Assembly (NCBI GenBank): GCA_028292435.1
Contig: JAQGMI010000062.1
Coordinates: forward strand, 23,888-87,887
DNA: 64,000 nt
Direction of reading: 5' to 3'
DNA from: Betaproteobacteria bacterium
GTDB taxonomy: Bacteria > Pseudomonadota > Gammaproteobacteria > Burkholderiales > SG8-41
The translations under genes were made by a program, and so were the position numbers. Below, piece after piece: positions 1-9,302 of the stretch. The notes under the pieces were generated by a model, which worked only from the letters and a program-made list of their open reading frames with translations, made no database searches and was not told where the DNA came from. Each line of letters starts with the position of its first letter. The first letter of the stretch is position 1.

Positions 1-174
1 TAAATCGCACCCGCGCGCTAGCTTAAGCAAAATAAAAGTTCGCATTTCGCATCGCAAAATCGTTGTGTTATTTGCCGCCTCTTTTTTTTGGCGGCGCACC
101 TGTCCAAGCGATTCCATTGCATGACCAGGCGGAATCTTTGATTGAATTTTTTCGTCAAGAGGGAGGAAGTTGCC
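1..174. other. upstream non-coding stretch
   Basis: No gene is seen here. The first three bases could be the stop codon of a gene ending just outside the window. The stretch is locally A/T-rich with a run of eight T at about 83-90. A purine-rich ribosome site (GAGGGAGGA, about 159-167) belongs to the receiver gene that follows. I see no convincing -35/-10 pair. Confidence 0.5.
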
Positions 175-918
175 ATGTTCACCGATGTCATCCGCACGGC
201 TGAAAACGAACACGAAATCTGTTTTTTGCTGACATCCTATGCCGAGGCGGTGCGCTACGACCGCTCGATCGATCCGCTGCCCGAGCCCATTACGCGTTTG
301 CCGGTGCGCGGACTGCCGGACGTGAGAGAGCGTTTCGATCAGCTGATGCCCGAACTCGATGCGGCGTCCAAGCGCCTCGACAATAAGGCCGTCGCGCTGA
401 TCAAGCAGGCGTTGCACACGTACGGCACGGCGCTCGGCCGCCTGCAGGCGCTCGAAAAAGAGCGGGCAGAGCCGGCACAAGCGACTGCAGCGCCGCAGGC
501 CGGGCGCGGGCCGCTCGACATCCTGCTGGTCGAAGACAATCCGGCCGATGTGCGCATGACGCGCGAAGCGCTGGCGGTGGCGGGCGTGCCGCATGAATTG
601 CACGTGGTCGAAGACGGGGTCGATGCGCTTTCCTATCTTTGCCAGACAATACAATTCAACCAGGCAACCAAGCCGGATGTGGTGCTGCTTGACTTGAATA
701 TTCCGCGCCTCGGCGGGCATGAGGTGCTTATCGAGATCAAACGCCGCGACGAGTTGAAGCACATCCCGGTGGTTGTCCTCACTTCATCGAGGGCGGATCA
801 GGACATGCTCAAGAGCTTCGGCATGCAAGCCGACCGCTATGTCACCAAGCCCGCCGGATTGCAGGCATTCGTGTGGGAAATGAAGAAACTCGAGCAGCTC
901 GCGGCGGCGCATCCATAA
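175..918 (+). CDS. response-regulator receiver protein with N-terminal extension
   Basis: Predicted 247-residue protein with a CheY-like receiver domain at the C-terminus (about residues 114-245). Visible receiver residues are the acidic pair E120/D121 (DILLVEDNPADV), the phospho-acceptor D173 (VVLLDLNIP), T203 (VLTSS) and K225 (YVTKP). The spacing resembles small Rcp1-type regulators that relay phosphate from phytochrome-like or hybrid kinases. The first 113 residues match no domain I recognise and end in an Ala/Gln/Pro-rich linker. No DNA-binding output domain is present, so it probably acts by protein contact. A TTG start at 142 is possible, but the ATG at 175 has the good ribosome site. 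No kinase gene is adjacent. Confidence 0.85.
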   Translation: MFTDVIRTAENEHEICFLLTSYAEAVRYDRSIDPLPEPITRLPVRGLPDVRERFDQLMPELDAASKRLDNKAVALIKQALHTYGTALGRLQALEKERAEPAQATAAPQAGRGPLDILLVEDNPADVRMTREALAVAGVPHELHVVEDGVDALSYLCQTIQFNQATKPDVVLLDLNIPRLGGHEVLIEIKRRDELKHIPVVVLTSSRADQDMLKSFGMQADRYVTKPAGLQAFVWEMKKLEQLAAAHP

Positions 919-946
919 ACGACAGGCGGCGAATCGGCGCTTTCGG

Positions 947-1255
947 CTAGTCGCCTGCCCGCCAAGTGCTCAGCCAAAGCATGAATTGTGCGTGCATGCG
1001 ATCGACATGGCGCGCGGGCAGCAGCAGCGCGGCAATGCCAAACAACGCGAATGCCGCGCTGAAAAGCATGAAGAGCCATTTCGGACCCGCCGCGGTCGTG
1101 TGAACGCCGTTAAAGAGAATTTGCGAATTCGGGTCAGTGAGTTGCCACAAACCGACGGCCGTGAGCAGGCTGCCTAGCGCAAAGAACATCCAGCCGACCG
1201 CGCGCCAGAGACGGTAAAAGCGCTGCGAGCCCGCGTTCCCTGAATCGATCGTCAT
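947..1255 (-). CDS. small two-helix membrane protein, unknown function
   Basis: 102 residues with two clear hydrophobic helices (about residues 17-41, WMFFALGSLLTAVGLW, and 60-80, LFMLFSAAFALFGIAALLL). It is convergent with the receiver gene (28 bases between stops) and divergent from fadE. I do not recognise the family. The reading is supported by the alternation of hydrophobic helices and short polar loops and by the lack of a better frame. The ribosome site before the ATG is weak. It may be a general inner-membrane protein. Confidence 0.6.
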   Translation of the reverse strand: MTIDSGNAGSQRFYRLWRAVGWMFFALGSLLTAVGLWQLTDPNSQILFNGVHTTAAGPKWLFMLFSAAFALFGIAALLLPARHVDRMHAQFMLWLSTWRAGD

Positions 1256-1297
1256 GACGTTGACGCGATGCCGTCATCATTTTCGAAGCGGCGGGTA

Positions 1298-1313
1298 ATG
1301 AGTTTGTTCATTT
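1298..1313. promoter_or_regulatory. small dyad in the fadE upstream region
   Basis: The 213-base gap 1256-1468 between the small membrane protein and fadE contains a perfect short inverted repeat, AATGA-N6-TCATT. It lies about 160 bases before the fadE start. Fatty-acid genes are commonly controlled by TetR- or GntR-type repressors binding such dyads, so it is a candidate operator, but five-base arms occur by chance. Nothing else distinct is seen in this gap. Confidence 0.2.
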
Positions 1314-1468
1314 AACGTCTCAGAACATAGCGCCGGTCATTCTAAAACGGCAGCCGTCCTAACGCGCGGTCGTCGCATTGCTGCGCCCGCATCGCGCGTG
1401 TATGCTGGCGCGCAGCGGGGGAATTTATATCAAGCACGCTGCTCAACGGCGCTTACGGGGATAAAAAT

Positions 1469-3964
1469 ATGGACGCGTGGCTGATCGGGCTGGCGATGTT
1501 TGCCGCCATTTGGGTGTGTGCCTACCGCCGTTACAGCGCGCTGGGCTGGACCGCGGTAATTGCAATTGGTATCGCGGCGTTAAATCTCAAAGGCGATCTT
1601 TCACTCGGCGCGTTGTTGGCGGTGTGGGTCGTGTTCGCCGTCGGCGCGCTCGTCCTTAATCCGTCGCTCCTTCGCCGCGCGCTTGTGACCACGCCGCTGC
1701 TCACGCTGTTTCGCCGCATCCTGCCGCACGTATCGCAAACCGAGCAGGAGGCGCTCGATGCGGGCACCGTATGGTGGGATGGCGATCTCTTTAGCGGCGC
1801 GCCCGACTGGAACAAGCTGCTCGCGTTTCCGAAGCCGACGCTGAGTCCGGATGAAAAAGCGTTTGTCGAAGGCCCGGTCGAAGAATTGTGCGCGATGCTG
1901 AACGACTGGGAAATTACCCACGAGCTGAACGACCTGCCGCCGTCCGCCTGGCAGTTCATCAAGGACAAGGGCTTTCTCGGCATGATCATCCCGAAGCAAT
2001 TCGGCGGATTGGGCTTTTCAGCGCTCGCGCATTCCGAAGTCGTGACCAAGTTGACGACACGCAGCGGCACCGCGGCCGTTTCGGTCATGGTACCGAATTC
2101 ACTCGGGCCAGCCGAACTGCTGCTGCACTACGGCACCGATGCGCAAAAAGACTATTACCTGCCGCGGCTTGCCAAGGGACTGGAGATGCCGTGCTTCGCG
2201 TTGACGAGTCCTGAAGCGGGCTCGGATGCGGGCGGCATTCCGGATTTTGGCGTCGTGTGCCGCGCCGAGTGGGAAGGCAAGGCGGCCGTGCTCGGCATCC
2301 GCCTTACGTGGGAAAAGCGCTACATCACGCTCGGGCCGATCGCGACCTTGCTCGGCCTCGCATTCCGCCTATACGATCCTGATCATATCCTCGGCCAGCG
2401 CGACGACATCGGTATCACGCTCGCCCTGATTCCGACGAAGACGCCGGGCGTGCAGATCGGACGGCGTCATTTGCCGCTCAACGCCGTTTTCATGAACGGG
2501 CCGAACTGGGGCCGCGGCGTTTTCATTCCGATGGAGTATGTGATCGGCGGCGCCGACTACGTCGGTCAGGGCTGGAAAATGCTGATGAACTGCCTCGCCG
2601 CCGGGCGCTCGATCTCGCTGCCCGGCAATGGCACCGGCTTGGCGAAAATGTGCGCGCTGACAACAGGCGCTTACGGCCGCGTGCGCACGCAGTTCAAAAT
2701 GTCGGTCGGCAATTTCGAAGGCGTGGAGGAGGCCATCGCGCGCATCGGCGGTCATGCGTACCTGATGGAAGCGGCGCGCGTGATGACCGCGGGCTCCATC
2801 GATCTCGGTGAAAAACCCGCAGTGGTCTCGGCCATCGTCAAATACCATTTGACCGAACTCGCGCGCACGGTGACCAATGACGCGATGGATGTGCACGGCG
2901 GCAAAGGGATCTGCATGGGGCCGAGCAATTACTTGGCGCGCGGTTACCAGAGCGTGCCGATCGCGATCACGGTCGAAGGCGCGAACATCCTGACGCGCTC
3001 GATGATCATCTTCGGCCAGGGCGCGATTCGCGGCCATCCGTACGTGCTCAGGGAAATCGCGGCCACGCAGGAACCCGACCGGCGCAAAGCGCTCGTTGAT
3101 TTCGACGCGGCGTTTTTCGGCCACGTGTCTTTCGTGGTGGCGAATTTCGCGCGCACCGTGTGGCTGGGGCTTACGCGTGCGATATTCGTGAGCGTACCGG
3201 GCGATACTCACACGCGTCGCTACTACCAGCAGCTTACGCGGCTCTCGAGCGCATTCGCGTTGATGGCGGACGCCGCGATGTTCGTGCTCGGCGGTTCGTT
3301 GAAGCGCCGGGAGCGCTTGTCGGCCCGGCTCGGCGATATTTTGAGCTGGCTTTATCTCGCCTCCGCGGTGCTCAAACGCTATGAAGACAACGGGCGTCCC
3401 GGCGGCGATCTGCCTTTCGTGCATTGGGCGATGCAGGACGCGCTCAACAAAATTGAGCAGGCGTTTTACGGCTTGTTCGACAACCTGCCGAACCGTTTTG
3501 TCGCGGTTGCTTTGCGCTATTTGATTTTTTCATACGGGCGCCAGTTCAATCCGCCGCGCGACAAGCTCGGCCGCGCGGTCGTCCAGACGATGCTCGAGCC
3601 GGGACCAGCGCGCGAACGCCTGACCGCAGGTGTCTATATTCCCAAAAACGAAGATGAAGCGGTCGGCGTGCTCGAAGCGGCGCTGCGCGCGGTCATCGCT
3701 GCGGAACCGGTCGAAGCGAAAATACGCGCGGCCGTCAAAGCCGGCAGCATCGGCGGTCATTTCGCCGCTGAAACCGCAGAGCAGGCCGTGACGAAAGGCG
3801 TCATTACAGCGGCCGAATCGGGCCTGCTCGATCGCGCGCACGCACTGCGGCGCAAGGTCATCATGGTCGATGATTTTCCGCGCGATCTCGGCAAATCGGA
3901 AATATTCCAGACCACGCAACCCGTCACGTTTGAATCGCTGCGCGGCAAGTTCGCGCATCCCTGA
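1469..3964 (+). CDS. fadE: acyl-CoA dehydrogenase FadE
   Basis: 831 residues, close to E. coli FadE (814). It performs the first, FAD-dependent oxidation of acyl-CoA in beta-oxidation. Two or three N-terminal membrane helices (about residues 5-70) precede the acyl-CoA dehydrogenase core (about 130-540). The core has the flavin/substrate signature TSPEAGSDAGG, the DVHGGKGI motif and the catalytic glutamate E503 in TVEGANILTRS. The remaining C-terminal 290 residues match the FadE-specific extension. First gene of a co-directional fatty-acid locus, 11 bases ahead of an enoyl-CoA hydratase. Electrons would go to ETF or the quinone pool; no ETF genes are present here. Confidence 0.95.
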   Translation: MDAWLIGLAMFAAIWVCAYRRYSALGWTAVIAIGIAALNLKGDLSLGALLAVWVVFAVGALVLNPSLLRRALVTTPLLTLFRRILPHVSQTEQEALDAGTVWWDGDLFSGAPDWNKLLAFPKPTLSPDEKAFVEGPVEELCAMLNDWEITHELNDLPPSAWQFIKDKGFLGMIIPKQFGGLGFSALAHSEVVTKLTTRSGTAAVSVMVPNSLGPAELLLHYGTDAQKDYYLPRLAKGLEMPCFALTSPEAGSDAGGIPDFGVVCRAEWEGKAAVLGIRLTWEKRYITLGPIATLLGLAFRLYDPDHILGQRDDIGITLALIPTKTPGVQIGRRHLPLNAVFMNGPNWGRGVFIPMEYVIGGADYVGQGWKMLMNCLAAGRSISLPGNGTGLAKMCALTTGAYGRVRTQFKMSVGNFEGVEEAIARIGGHAYLMEAARVMTAGSIDLGEKPAVVSAIVKYHLTELARTVTNDAMDVHGGKGICMGPSNYLARGYQSVPIAITVEGANILTRSMIIFGQGAIRGHPYVLREIAATQEPDRRKALVDFDAAFFGHVSFVVANFARTVWLGLTRAIFVSVPGDTHTRRYYQQLTRLSSAFALMADAAMFVLGGSLKRRERLSARLGDILSWLYLASAVLKRYEDNGRPGGDLPFVHWAMQDALNKIEQAFYGLFDNLPNRFVAVALRYLIFSYGRQFNPPRDKLGRAVVQTMLEPGPARERLTAGVYIPKNEDEAVGVLEAALRAVIAAEPVEAKIRAAVKAGSIGGHFAAETAEQAVTKGVITAAESGLLDRAHALRRKVIMVDDFPRDLGKSEIFQTTQPVTFESLRGKFAHP

Positions 3965-3975
3965 CCCGAGATGCG

Positions 3976-4761
3976 ATGAGCGAAAAGATCGGCTACGACG
4001 TTGCCGATGGTATCGCAACCATCGTGCTCGACCGGCCGCAGGTCATGAATGCGCTCGACGCCGATATGATCAGGCGACTGCGCGCAGTATGCGAAGCGGC
4101 GCGCGACGATAGTACGGCGCGCGTCATCGTGCTGCGCGGCAACGGCCCGGCGTTCCTCGCCGGCGGTGATGTCGCACTATTTCACGCCAACCTGCCGCAG
4201 TTGCCGGCGCTGGTCGGGAAGCTTGCCGCCGAGTTCCATCATGCAATTGTCGCGTTGCGCGAAGCGGCCAAGCCGGTACTCGCGAGCGTCCACGGCGCGG
4301 TTGCGGGCGCCGGGGTAAGCCTTTTGGCGGCGGCTGACCTCGCGATCGCGGCGGCGGACACCAAATTCACGCTTGCTTACAGCAAAATCGCGACGAGCCC
4401 CGATGGCGGCAGTACGTACTTCCTGCCGCGCATTGTCGGCACTCGAAAAGCGCTCGAATTGATGATGTTGTCCGACAATTTCGACGCCGCCACCGCGCTC
4501 GATCTCGGACTTGTTAACTGGCTCGTTCCCGCATCAGAACTGGCGGCGGCGACTGCCAAAATCGCACGCCGGCTGGCGAGCGGGCCGACGGTCGCGTACG
4601 GCGAGACCAAAGCGCTCGTCAATCGCACGTTCGAGCGCCCGCTAACCTCGCAGCTTGATGCTGAAACGCAGGCATTTGCGCGATGCGCCGCGACGCGCGA
4701 TCTTGCCGAGGGCGTGACGGCGTTTGTGGAAAAGCGTAAACCTGAATTCAACGGCAAATAA
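3976..4761 (+). CDS. enoyl-CoA hydratase/isomerase family protein
   Basis: 261 residues, the usual crotonase-fold length. The oxyanion-hole segments are visible as FLAGGDVALF and HGAVAGAGVSLLAAADL. The segment YSKIATSPDGGSTYFLPR resembles PaaG-type isomerases and hydratases more than classical short-chain hydratase, because the usual Glu pair near here is replaced by Ser/Pro/Asp. It may therefore be an isomerase for unsaturated acyl-CoA. Because the fused enzyme at 9303 already has a hydratase domain, this copy could serve branched or unsaturated substrates. It follows fadE by 11 bases and is very probably co-transcribed. Confidence 0.88.
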   Translation: MSEKIGYDVADGIATIVLDRPQVMNALDADMIRRLRAVCEAARDDSTARVIVLRGNGPAFLAGGDVALFHANLPQLPALVGKLAAEFHHAIVALREAAKPVLASVHGAVAGAGVSLLAAADLAIAAADTKFTLAYSKIATSPDGGSTYFLPRIVGTRKALELMMLSDNFDAATALDLGLVNWLVPASELAAATAKIARRLASGPTVAYGETKALVNRTFERPLTSQLDAETQAFARCAATRDLAEGVTAFVEKRKPEFNGK

Positions 4762-4813
4762 CTCTGCGTCCCTTGCATGCTTGCCTGTGACCGTTTCTGA
4801 TCGAGAGGTTTAA

Positions 4814-5632
4814 ATGTCCCTGCAAGGCAAGACCATCTTCATCACCGGCGCGAGCCGCGGCATCGGCCGCGAGATTGCGCTGAGATGCGCGTGCGACGGC
4901 GCCAATATTGTGGTGACCGCCAAAACCGTCGAACCGCATGCGAAACTCGTCGGCACGATTCATACGGTCGCGGCAGAAGTCGAAGCGGCAGGCGGTCACG
5001 CGCTCGCCGTGCAGATCGACGTGCGTGAAGAAAGCTCAGTGCACGCGGCCATCGAAATCGCGGTTGCGCGATTCGGCGGCATCGACATACTCGTCAACAA
5101 CGCAAGCGCTATCCAGATGACGGATACGTTGCAGACGCCGATGAAGCGTTTCGATCTGATGTTCGGCGTCAACGTGCGCGGCACGTTTGCTTCGTCGCAG
5201 GCGTGTATTCCGCACCTCGTCAAAGCGCCGAATCCGCATATCCTGAACCTCTCGCCGCCGCTCAACATCGACGCCAGGTGGTTTAAAAATCACACTGCTT
5301 ACACCATGTCGAAGTACGGCATGAGCATGTGCACGCTCGGCATGGCGGCCGAACTGGCCGACCGCGGCATCGCGGTCAATTCATTGTGGCCGCGCACCAC
5401 GATTGCGACGGCGGCGATTGAAATGAATTTTCCGGCGGAAATCCTGCAGGCAAGCCGCAAGCCCGCGATCATGGCGGATGCCGCTTATGCGATATTCAAT
5501 CGCGACAGCCGCCGGCACACTGGAAATTTCTACATCGATGAGGCAGTATTGCGCGAAGAAGGCGTTGCCGATTTCAGCCAGTATGCGGTAACGCCCGGAG
5601 CGCGTCTTTATCCCGATTTGTTCCTGGATTAA
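4814..5632 (+). CDS. short-chain dehydrogenase (HSDL2-like)
   Basis: 272 residues of the classical SDR family. The NAD(P) loop TGASRGIG (about residues 12-19), the NNAS motif, a serine in NLSPP and the catalytic pair Y163/K167 (YTMSK) are all visible. The pattern after the active site (FKNHTAYTMSKYGMSMCTLGMAAEL split over two helices) resembles HSDL2-type proteins linked to fatty-acid metabolism. Substrate is unknown; an oxidised or branched acyl chain is likely from context. The start is backed by GAGAGG upstream. It sits in the beta-oxidation operon between the hydratase and the acyl-CoA ligase. Confidence 0.88.
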   Translation: MSLQGKTIFITGASRGIGREIALRCACDGANIVVTAKTVEPHAKLVGTIHTVAAEVEAAGGHALAVQIDVREESSVHAAIEIAVARFGGIDILVNNASAIQMTDTLQTPMKRFDLMFGVNVRGTFASSQACIPHLVKAPNPHILNLSPPLNIDARWFKNHTAYTMSKYGMSMCTLGMAAELADRGIAVNSLWPRTTIATAAIEMNFPAEILQASRKPAIMADAAYAIFNRDSRRHTGNFYIDEAVLREEGVADFSQYAVTPGARLYPDLFLD

Positions 5633-5659
5633 AACGACCACACCGAGGGGAGCGGGCCC

Positions 5660-7465
5660 ATGCCAGCAGCGACCGGCCGTGCCATAACGTCAGCCGAAGC
5701 GGTCACGATTGATGGTCTTTTCCGCGAGCGCGTAGTTCGCACGCCTGACTCAATTGCTTACCGCGATTACAACCAGCAGCACGCCAACTGGCGCGACTAC
5801 ACGTGGGCGCAGATCGATCGCCAGGTGGCGCGCTGGCAGGCGGCGCTCGAACGCGATGGCTTGAAGGCCGGCGACCGCGTTGCGGTCATGCTGCGCAATT
5901 CGCCCGAGTGGGTGATATTCGACCAGGCGGCGCTCGGCCTGGGCCTCATCGTGGTGCCGCTTTACACGCAGGACCGCTGCGACAACGTCGCGTACATTCT
6001 CAACGATTCGAACTGCAAGGTGCTGCTGCTCGGCACCAACGAGCAGTGGAAAGCGTTCGCAAGCGTGCGCGAGCATCTGGGCGGGCTCGTGCGCATCCTG
6101 ACCGTCGAGACGCAACCGGCGGCCACCGACGAGCCGCGTCTGCAGTCGGTCGAACAATGGCTGCCAGAAGACGGTGCCGCGACGCGCCATATTCCAGCCG
6201 ATCCCGACGCGCTCGCCACCATCGTTTATACCTCGGGCACGACCGGCCGGCCGAAGGGGGTCATGCTGAGTCACCGCAATATCGTGACCAATGCGGAAGC
6301 CTGCCTGATCGTGGTGGCGGTCACATCGAGCGACGTGCTGCTTTCGTTTCTGCCGCTATCGCATACGTTCGAGCGCACCTGCGGCTATTACCTGACGGTG
6401 ATGTGCGGGGCCACGACTGTGTATGCGCGCTCGGTGCAGCAATTGGGCGAGGACTTGCAGGCCATTCGGCCGACCATGCTGATTTCGGTGCCGCGCATTT
6501 ACGAGCGCATCTATGCCGCCATCAAGGCGAAGCTGGCCGACGGCCCGCCGCTGCGCAAAAAACTGTTCGAGCTTGCCGTCGATATCGGCTGGGCGCGCTT
6601 CGAGCATTCGCAAGGCCGCGGCGGCTGGCAGGCCGGTTTCCTGCTGTGGCCGCTGCTCAACGCGCTGGTTGCGAGCAAGATCATGGCGCGCCTCGGTGGC
6701 CGGCTCAAAACGGCGTTCGCCGGCGGCGCCGCGTTGGCGCCCGACGTTTCGCGCGTTTTCATCGGGCTGGGCCTGCCGGTCATTCAGGGCTACGGGCTTA
6801 CCGAGACGAGTCCGGTGGCGTGCGCCAACCGTCTGGACGACAATGTGCCGGCAAGTGTTGGCAAGGCGGCGCCGGGCGTCGAAGTCAAAATCGGCGACAA
6901 GAACGCGCTGATGATCAAAGGACCGAACGTGATGCTCGGTTACTGGAACAACGAAGAGGCGACACGCGCGATGATCGGCGCCGACGGCTGGCTGAATTCA
7001 GGCGACACCGCGCGCATCGACGAAGCAGGGCACGTGTTCATCACCGGGCGGTTGAAGGAAATCATTGTGATGTCCAACGGCGAAAAAATTCCGCCGGTCG
7101 ATATCGAGGCCGCCATCAGCCGCGATACGCTGTTCGAGCAGGTGCTGCTGATCGGCGAAGGCAAGCCCTATCTGAGCGTGCTGGCCAACCTCAATCGCGA
7201 GCAGTGGACGAAACTGGCGGCTGCAAGCGGTTATACGTCCGGCGATGTCGCGCTGCAAGAGCCGGCGGTCGAAAAAATGCTGCTCGCGCGCATTGCGGTT
7301 CAGATGAAAGAATTCCCGGGTTATGCGCAGGTGCGCCGCATCCGCGCCGCGCTCGAGCCGTGGACGGTTGAAAACGGTTTATTGACGCCCACGCTCAAAC
7401 TACGCCGCGGCCGCGTGATCGATAAATTTCAAACCGAACTCGACAGCATGTATTCGGGTCATTAA
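5660..7465 (+). CDS. long-chain acyl-CoA synthetase (AMP-binding)
   Basis: 601 residues of the adenylate-forming ligase superfamily. It would activate fatty acids to acyl-CoA using ATP. The AMP-binding signature YTSGTTGRPKGVMLSH (about residues 190-205), GYGLTETSPV (A5-type motif) and the C-terminal hinge GRLKEIIVMSNGEKIPP are all clear. Length and motifs fit the FAD15-like long-chain group rather than acetyl-CoA synthetase. A GGGGAG ribosome site precedes the ATG. It lies between the SDR and the thioesterase, with gaps under 30 bases. Confidence 0.92.
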   Translation: MPAATGRAITSAEAVTIDGLFRERVVRTPDSIAYRDYNQQHANWRDYTWAQIDRQVARWQAALERDGLKAGDRVAVMLRNSPEWVIFDQAALGLGLIVVPLYTQDRCDNVAYILNDSNCKVLLLGTNEQWKAFASVREHLGGLVRILTVETQPAATDEPRLQSVEQWLPEDGAATRHIPADPDALATIVYTSGTTGRPKGVMLSHRNIVTNAEACLIVVAVTSSDVLLSFLPLSHTFERTCGYYLTVMCGATTVYARSVQQLGEDLQAIRPTMLISVPRIYERIYAAIKAKLADGPPLRKKLFELAVDIGWARFEHSQGRGGWQAGFLLWPLLNALVASKIMARLGGRLKTAFAGGAALAPDVSRVFIGLGLPVIQGYGLTETSPVACANRLDDNVPASVGKAAPGVEVKIGDKNALMIKGPNVMLGYWNNEEATRAMIGADGWLNSGDTARIDEAGHVFITGRLKEIIVMSNGEKIPPVDIEAAISRDTLFEQVLLIGEGKPYLSVLANLNREQWTKLAAASGYTSGDVALQEPAVEKMLLARIAVQMKEFPGYAQVRRIRAALEPWTVENGLLTPTLKLRRGRVIDKFQTELDSMYSGH

Positions 7466-7494
7466 GACGAAGGTCAAGAGTTAAAGGAGCTATC

Positions 7495-7896
7495 GTGGAT
7501 CACGCTATTCAGGCGCTGCCCGCGGGCAAGGATCCGACCTTGCGCGTGGTGCCGATGCCGGCCGATTCCAATTCCACCGGCGACATCTTCGGCGGCTGGG
7601 TCATGTCGCAGGTCGACATCGCGGGCAGTATTCCGGCGATTCGGCTCGCGCGCGGCCGCGTAGCGACGGTGGCTGTCAATTCATTCGTGTTCAGGAAGCC
7701 GGTGCTGGTCGGCGATGTCGTGAGTCTCTACGCCGCTGTCATACGAACAGGGCGGACTTCGATCACCGTCAGCGTCGAGGTGTATGCACAACGCAATCCG
7801 GAAAAGGAAGAAACGGTAAAAGTTACAGAAGCGACGTTGACTTACGTTGCAGTCGATAAAAATGGCCGCCCGCGTGTGGTATCAGCGCAACAATAA
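7495..7896 (+). CDS. acyl-CoA thioesterase, hotdog fold (YciA-like)
   Basis: 133 residues, starting with GTG after a good AAAGGAG site. The hotdog segment STGDIFGGWVMSQVDIAG includes the catalytic Asp region and the helix typical of YciA/BACH thioesterases; VNSFVFRKPVLVGDVVSLYA is the following strand-loop. Such enzymes hydrolyse acyl-CoA and may release CoA when beta-oxidation stalls. It follows the acyl-CoA ligase by 29 bases and precedes the FadL-like porin, so it belongs to the fatty-acid locus. Confidence 0.9.
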   Translation: MDHAIQALPAGKDPTLRVVPMPADSNSTGDIFGGWVMSQVDIAGSIPAIRLARGRVATVAVNSFVFRKPVLVGDVVSLYAAVIRTGRTSITVSVEVYAQRNPEKEETVKVTEATLTYVAVDKNGRPRVVSAQQ

Positions 7897-7996
7897 TTCG
7901 CAAGCCGATTGTAAAAAAAAGCGGAATGCGTAAGATGCATTTCGTAAGCAACAGGCTGAAAGCATGACATTCAGACCTACGTATGGGAGGGGCAAC

Positions 7997-9220
7997 ATGA
8001 ACATAGATAAACGCATTTCACGCGCCGCCGTCGCCGCCCTGGGCGCCATGGCTTCGACCGCGATTGCCGGCGGCTTCGGGATCGCAACTCAAAGCGGCAG
8101 CGGGACGGGTAACGCGTTTGCGGGCGGCGCGGCTTCTGCCGAAGATGCAAGCACCGTCTGGTACAACCCGGCTGGCATGGCGCTGTTGCCGGGCACGACG
8201 AACGTCGCGGGTTCCTTGCAGGTGCTTAGGCCCTCGTTTAAGTTTCAAAATACCGCCTCGACGCTGCCGATCGGCAGCGGCGATGGCGGGGACGGCGGCG
8301 ACTGGACCTATATTCCGCAGGGTTTCATCGCGCACAAGCTCAGCGATAAATGGAGCGTAGGCGCTGCGTTCAACACGCCTTTCGGGCTCAAGACTTCCTA
8401 TGACGCCGGCTGGCGCGGACAGGGCATCGCGCTGAACTCGGAACTGAAGACTTTCAATTTCAACGTCAGCACCGCCTACAAGTTAAGCGACATGTGGTCG
8501 GTCGCCGCGGGGATCAACTACCAGCACGTGGAATTGAAATTCAACAGCCAGACCGCGATTGGGTTTGTCGAACCCAATCTCAACGACAGCGCGGTTGGCT
8601 ATAACTTTGGCGCGATGTTTCATCCGACCGAGCGCACCCGCGTCGGCGCGCATTACCGCACCGCTATCAATTATCAGGCGACCGGTTCCCTGACTGCGCC
8701 GGCGCTGCTTGGCGGCAGCGGCGGCGCAACCGCGGGATTTACAACGCCGGACTCGGCGTCGGTGAGCGTGTTTCATGCGCTGACGCCCAGGTGGGACATC
8801 ATGGGCGACGTGACGTGGACGGGCTGGAGTCATTCGCAGCGGCTTTCGGTCATGCGCCCCAACGGCGCGTTTTCAGGGGTTGGGTTGACCTTCAACTGGC
8901 GCGACACCTGGCGCACTTCGCTCGGCGCTAACTTCAAGCCCAACGACACGTGGAAATTCCGGGCCGGCGTCGCGTATGACCAAACGCCGACTAACGACAC
9001 CGATCGCACTGCGCGCCTTCCCGATCAGGCGCGCACCTGGCTGGCACTCGGCGCGCAGATGCGGGTCAGCAAGGCCGGGACGGTCGATTTCGGCTATGCG
9101 CATGAATTCATCAAGGACGCGTCGGTCAACAATGTCGCAGTACCCACCGCACTTCGGCTGATCGGCAATTTCAGTAATCAGGTCGATATTTTTTCGGTCC
9201 AGTATTCGCACTCGTTTTAG
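7997..9220 (+). CDS. FadL/OmpP1/TodX-type outer-membrane transporter
   Basis: 407 residues from the ATG at 7997, which has GGGAGGGG upstream; an in-frame ATG at 7964 lacks this. A signal peptide (about residues 1-25, ending in TAIAG) is followed directly by the FadL hatch-like segment GFGIATQSGSGTGNAFAGGA and by ASTVWYNPAGMALLPG, both diagnostic. The rest alternates as expected for a 14-strand barrel and ends in Phe (QYSHSF). It would admit long-chain fatty acids or other hydrophobic compounds through the outer membrane, feeding the enzymes encoded around it. Confidence 0.93.
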   Translation: MNIDKRISRAAVAALGAMASTAIAGGFGIATQSGSGTGNAFAGGAASAEDASTVWYNPAGMALLPGTTNVAGSLQVLRPSFKFQNTASTLPIGSGDGGDGGDWTYIPQGFIAHKLSDKWSVGAAFNTPFGLKTSYDAGWRGQGIALNSELKTFNFNVSTAYKLSDMWSVAAGINYQHVELKFNSQTAIGFVEPNLNDSAVGYNFGAMFHPTERTRVGAHYRTAINYQATGSLTAPALLGGSGGATAGFTTPDSASVSVFHALTPRWDIMGDVTWTGWSHSQRLSVMRPNGAFSGVGLTFNWRDTWRTSLGANFKPNDTWKFRAGVAYDQTPTNDTDRTARLPDQARTWLALGAQMRVSKAGTVDFGYAHEFIKDASVNNVAVPTALRLIGNFSNQVDIFSVQYSHSF

Positions 9221-9226
9221 AACGCG

Positions 9227-9242
9227 GCCGGTGCGAACCGGC
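9227..9242 (+). terminator. short hairpin after the porin gene
   Basis: A perfect six-pair stem GCCGGT/ACCGGC closes a GCGA loop seven bases after the stop codon of the porin. It is not directly followed by a T run (only TTTT about 12 bases later), so it is at best a weak terminator or an mRNA-stabilising hairpin between the porin and the fused beta-oxidation gene. Confidence 0.3.
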
Positions 9243-9302
9243 GTCGCGGCGCGTTTTCGGCCGGCTGCATGTTAGAATCCAACCCCGCTGGAGGGGCCCT
9301 GG

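Noticed and set aside
2369..3424. Minus-strand frame of 351 codons opposite fadE
   Set aside because: Shadow of fadE; His/Arg-rich, with no recognisable family.
5803..7371. Plus-strand frame of 522 codons inside the acyl-CoA ligase gene
   Set aside because: Frame-shifted shadow with very high Arg content; the ligase frame has all family motifs.
7897..7963. Imperfect dyad CGGAATGC/GCATTTCG before the porin gene
   Set aside because: One mismatch in eight and no T run or operator context; not enough for a call.
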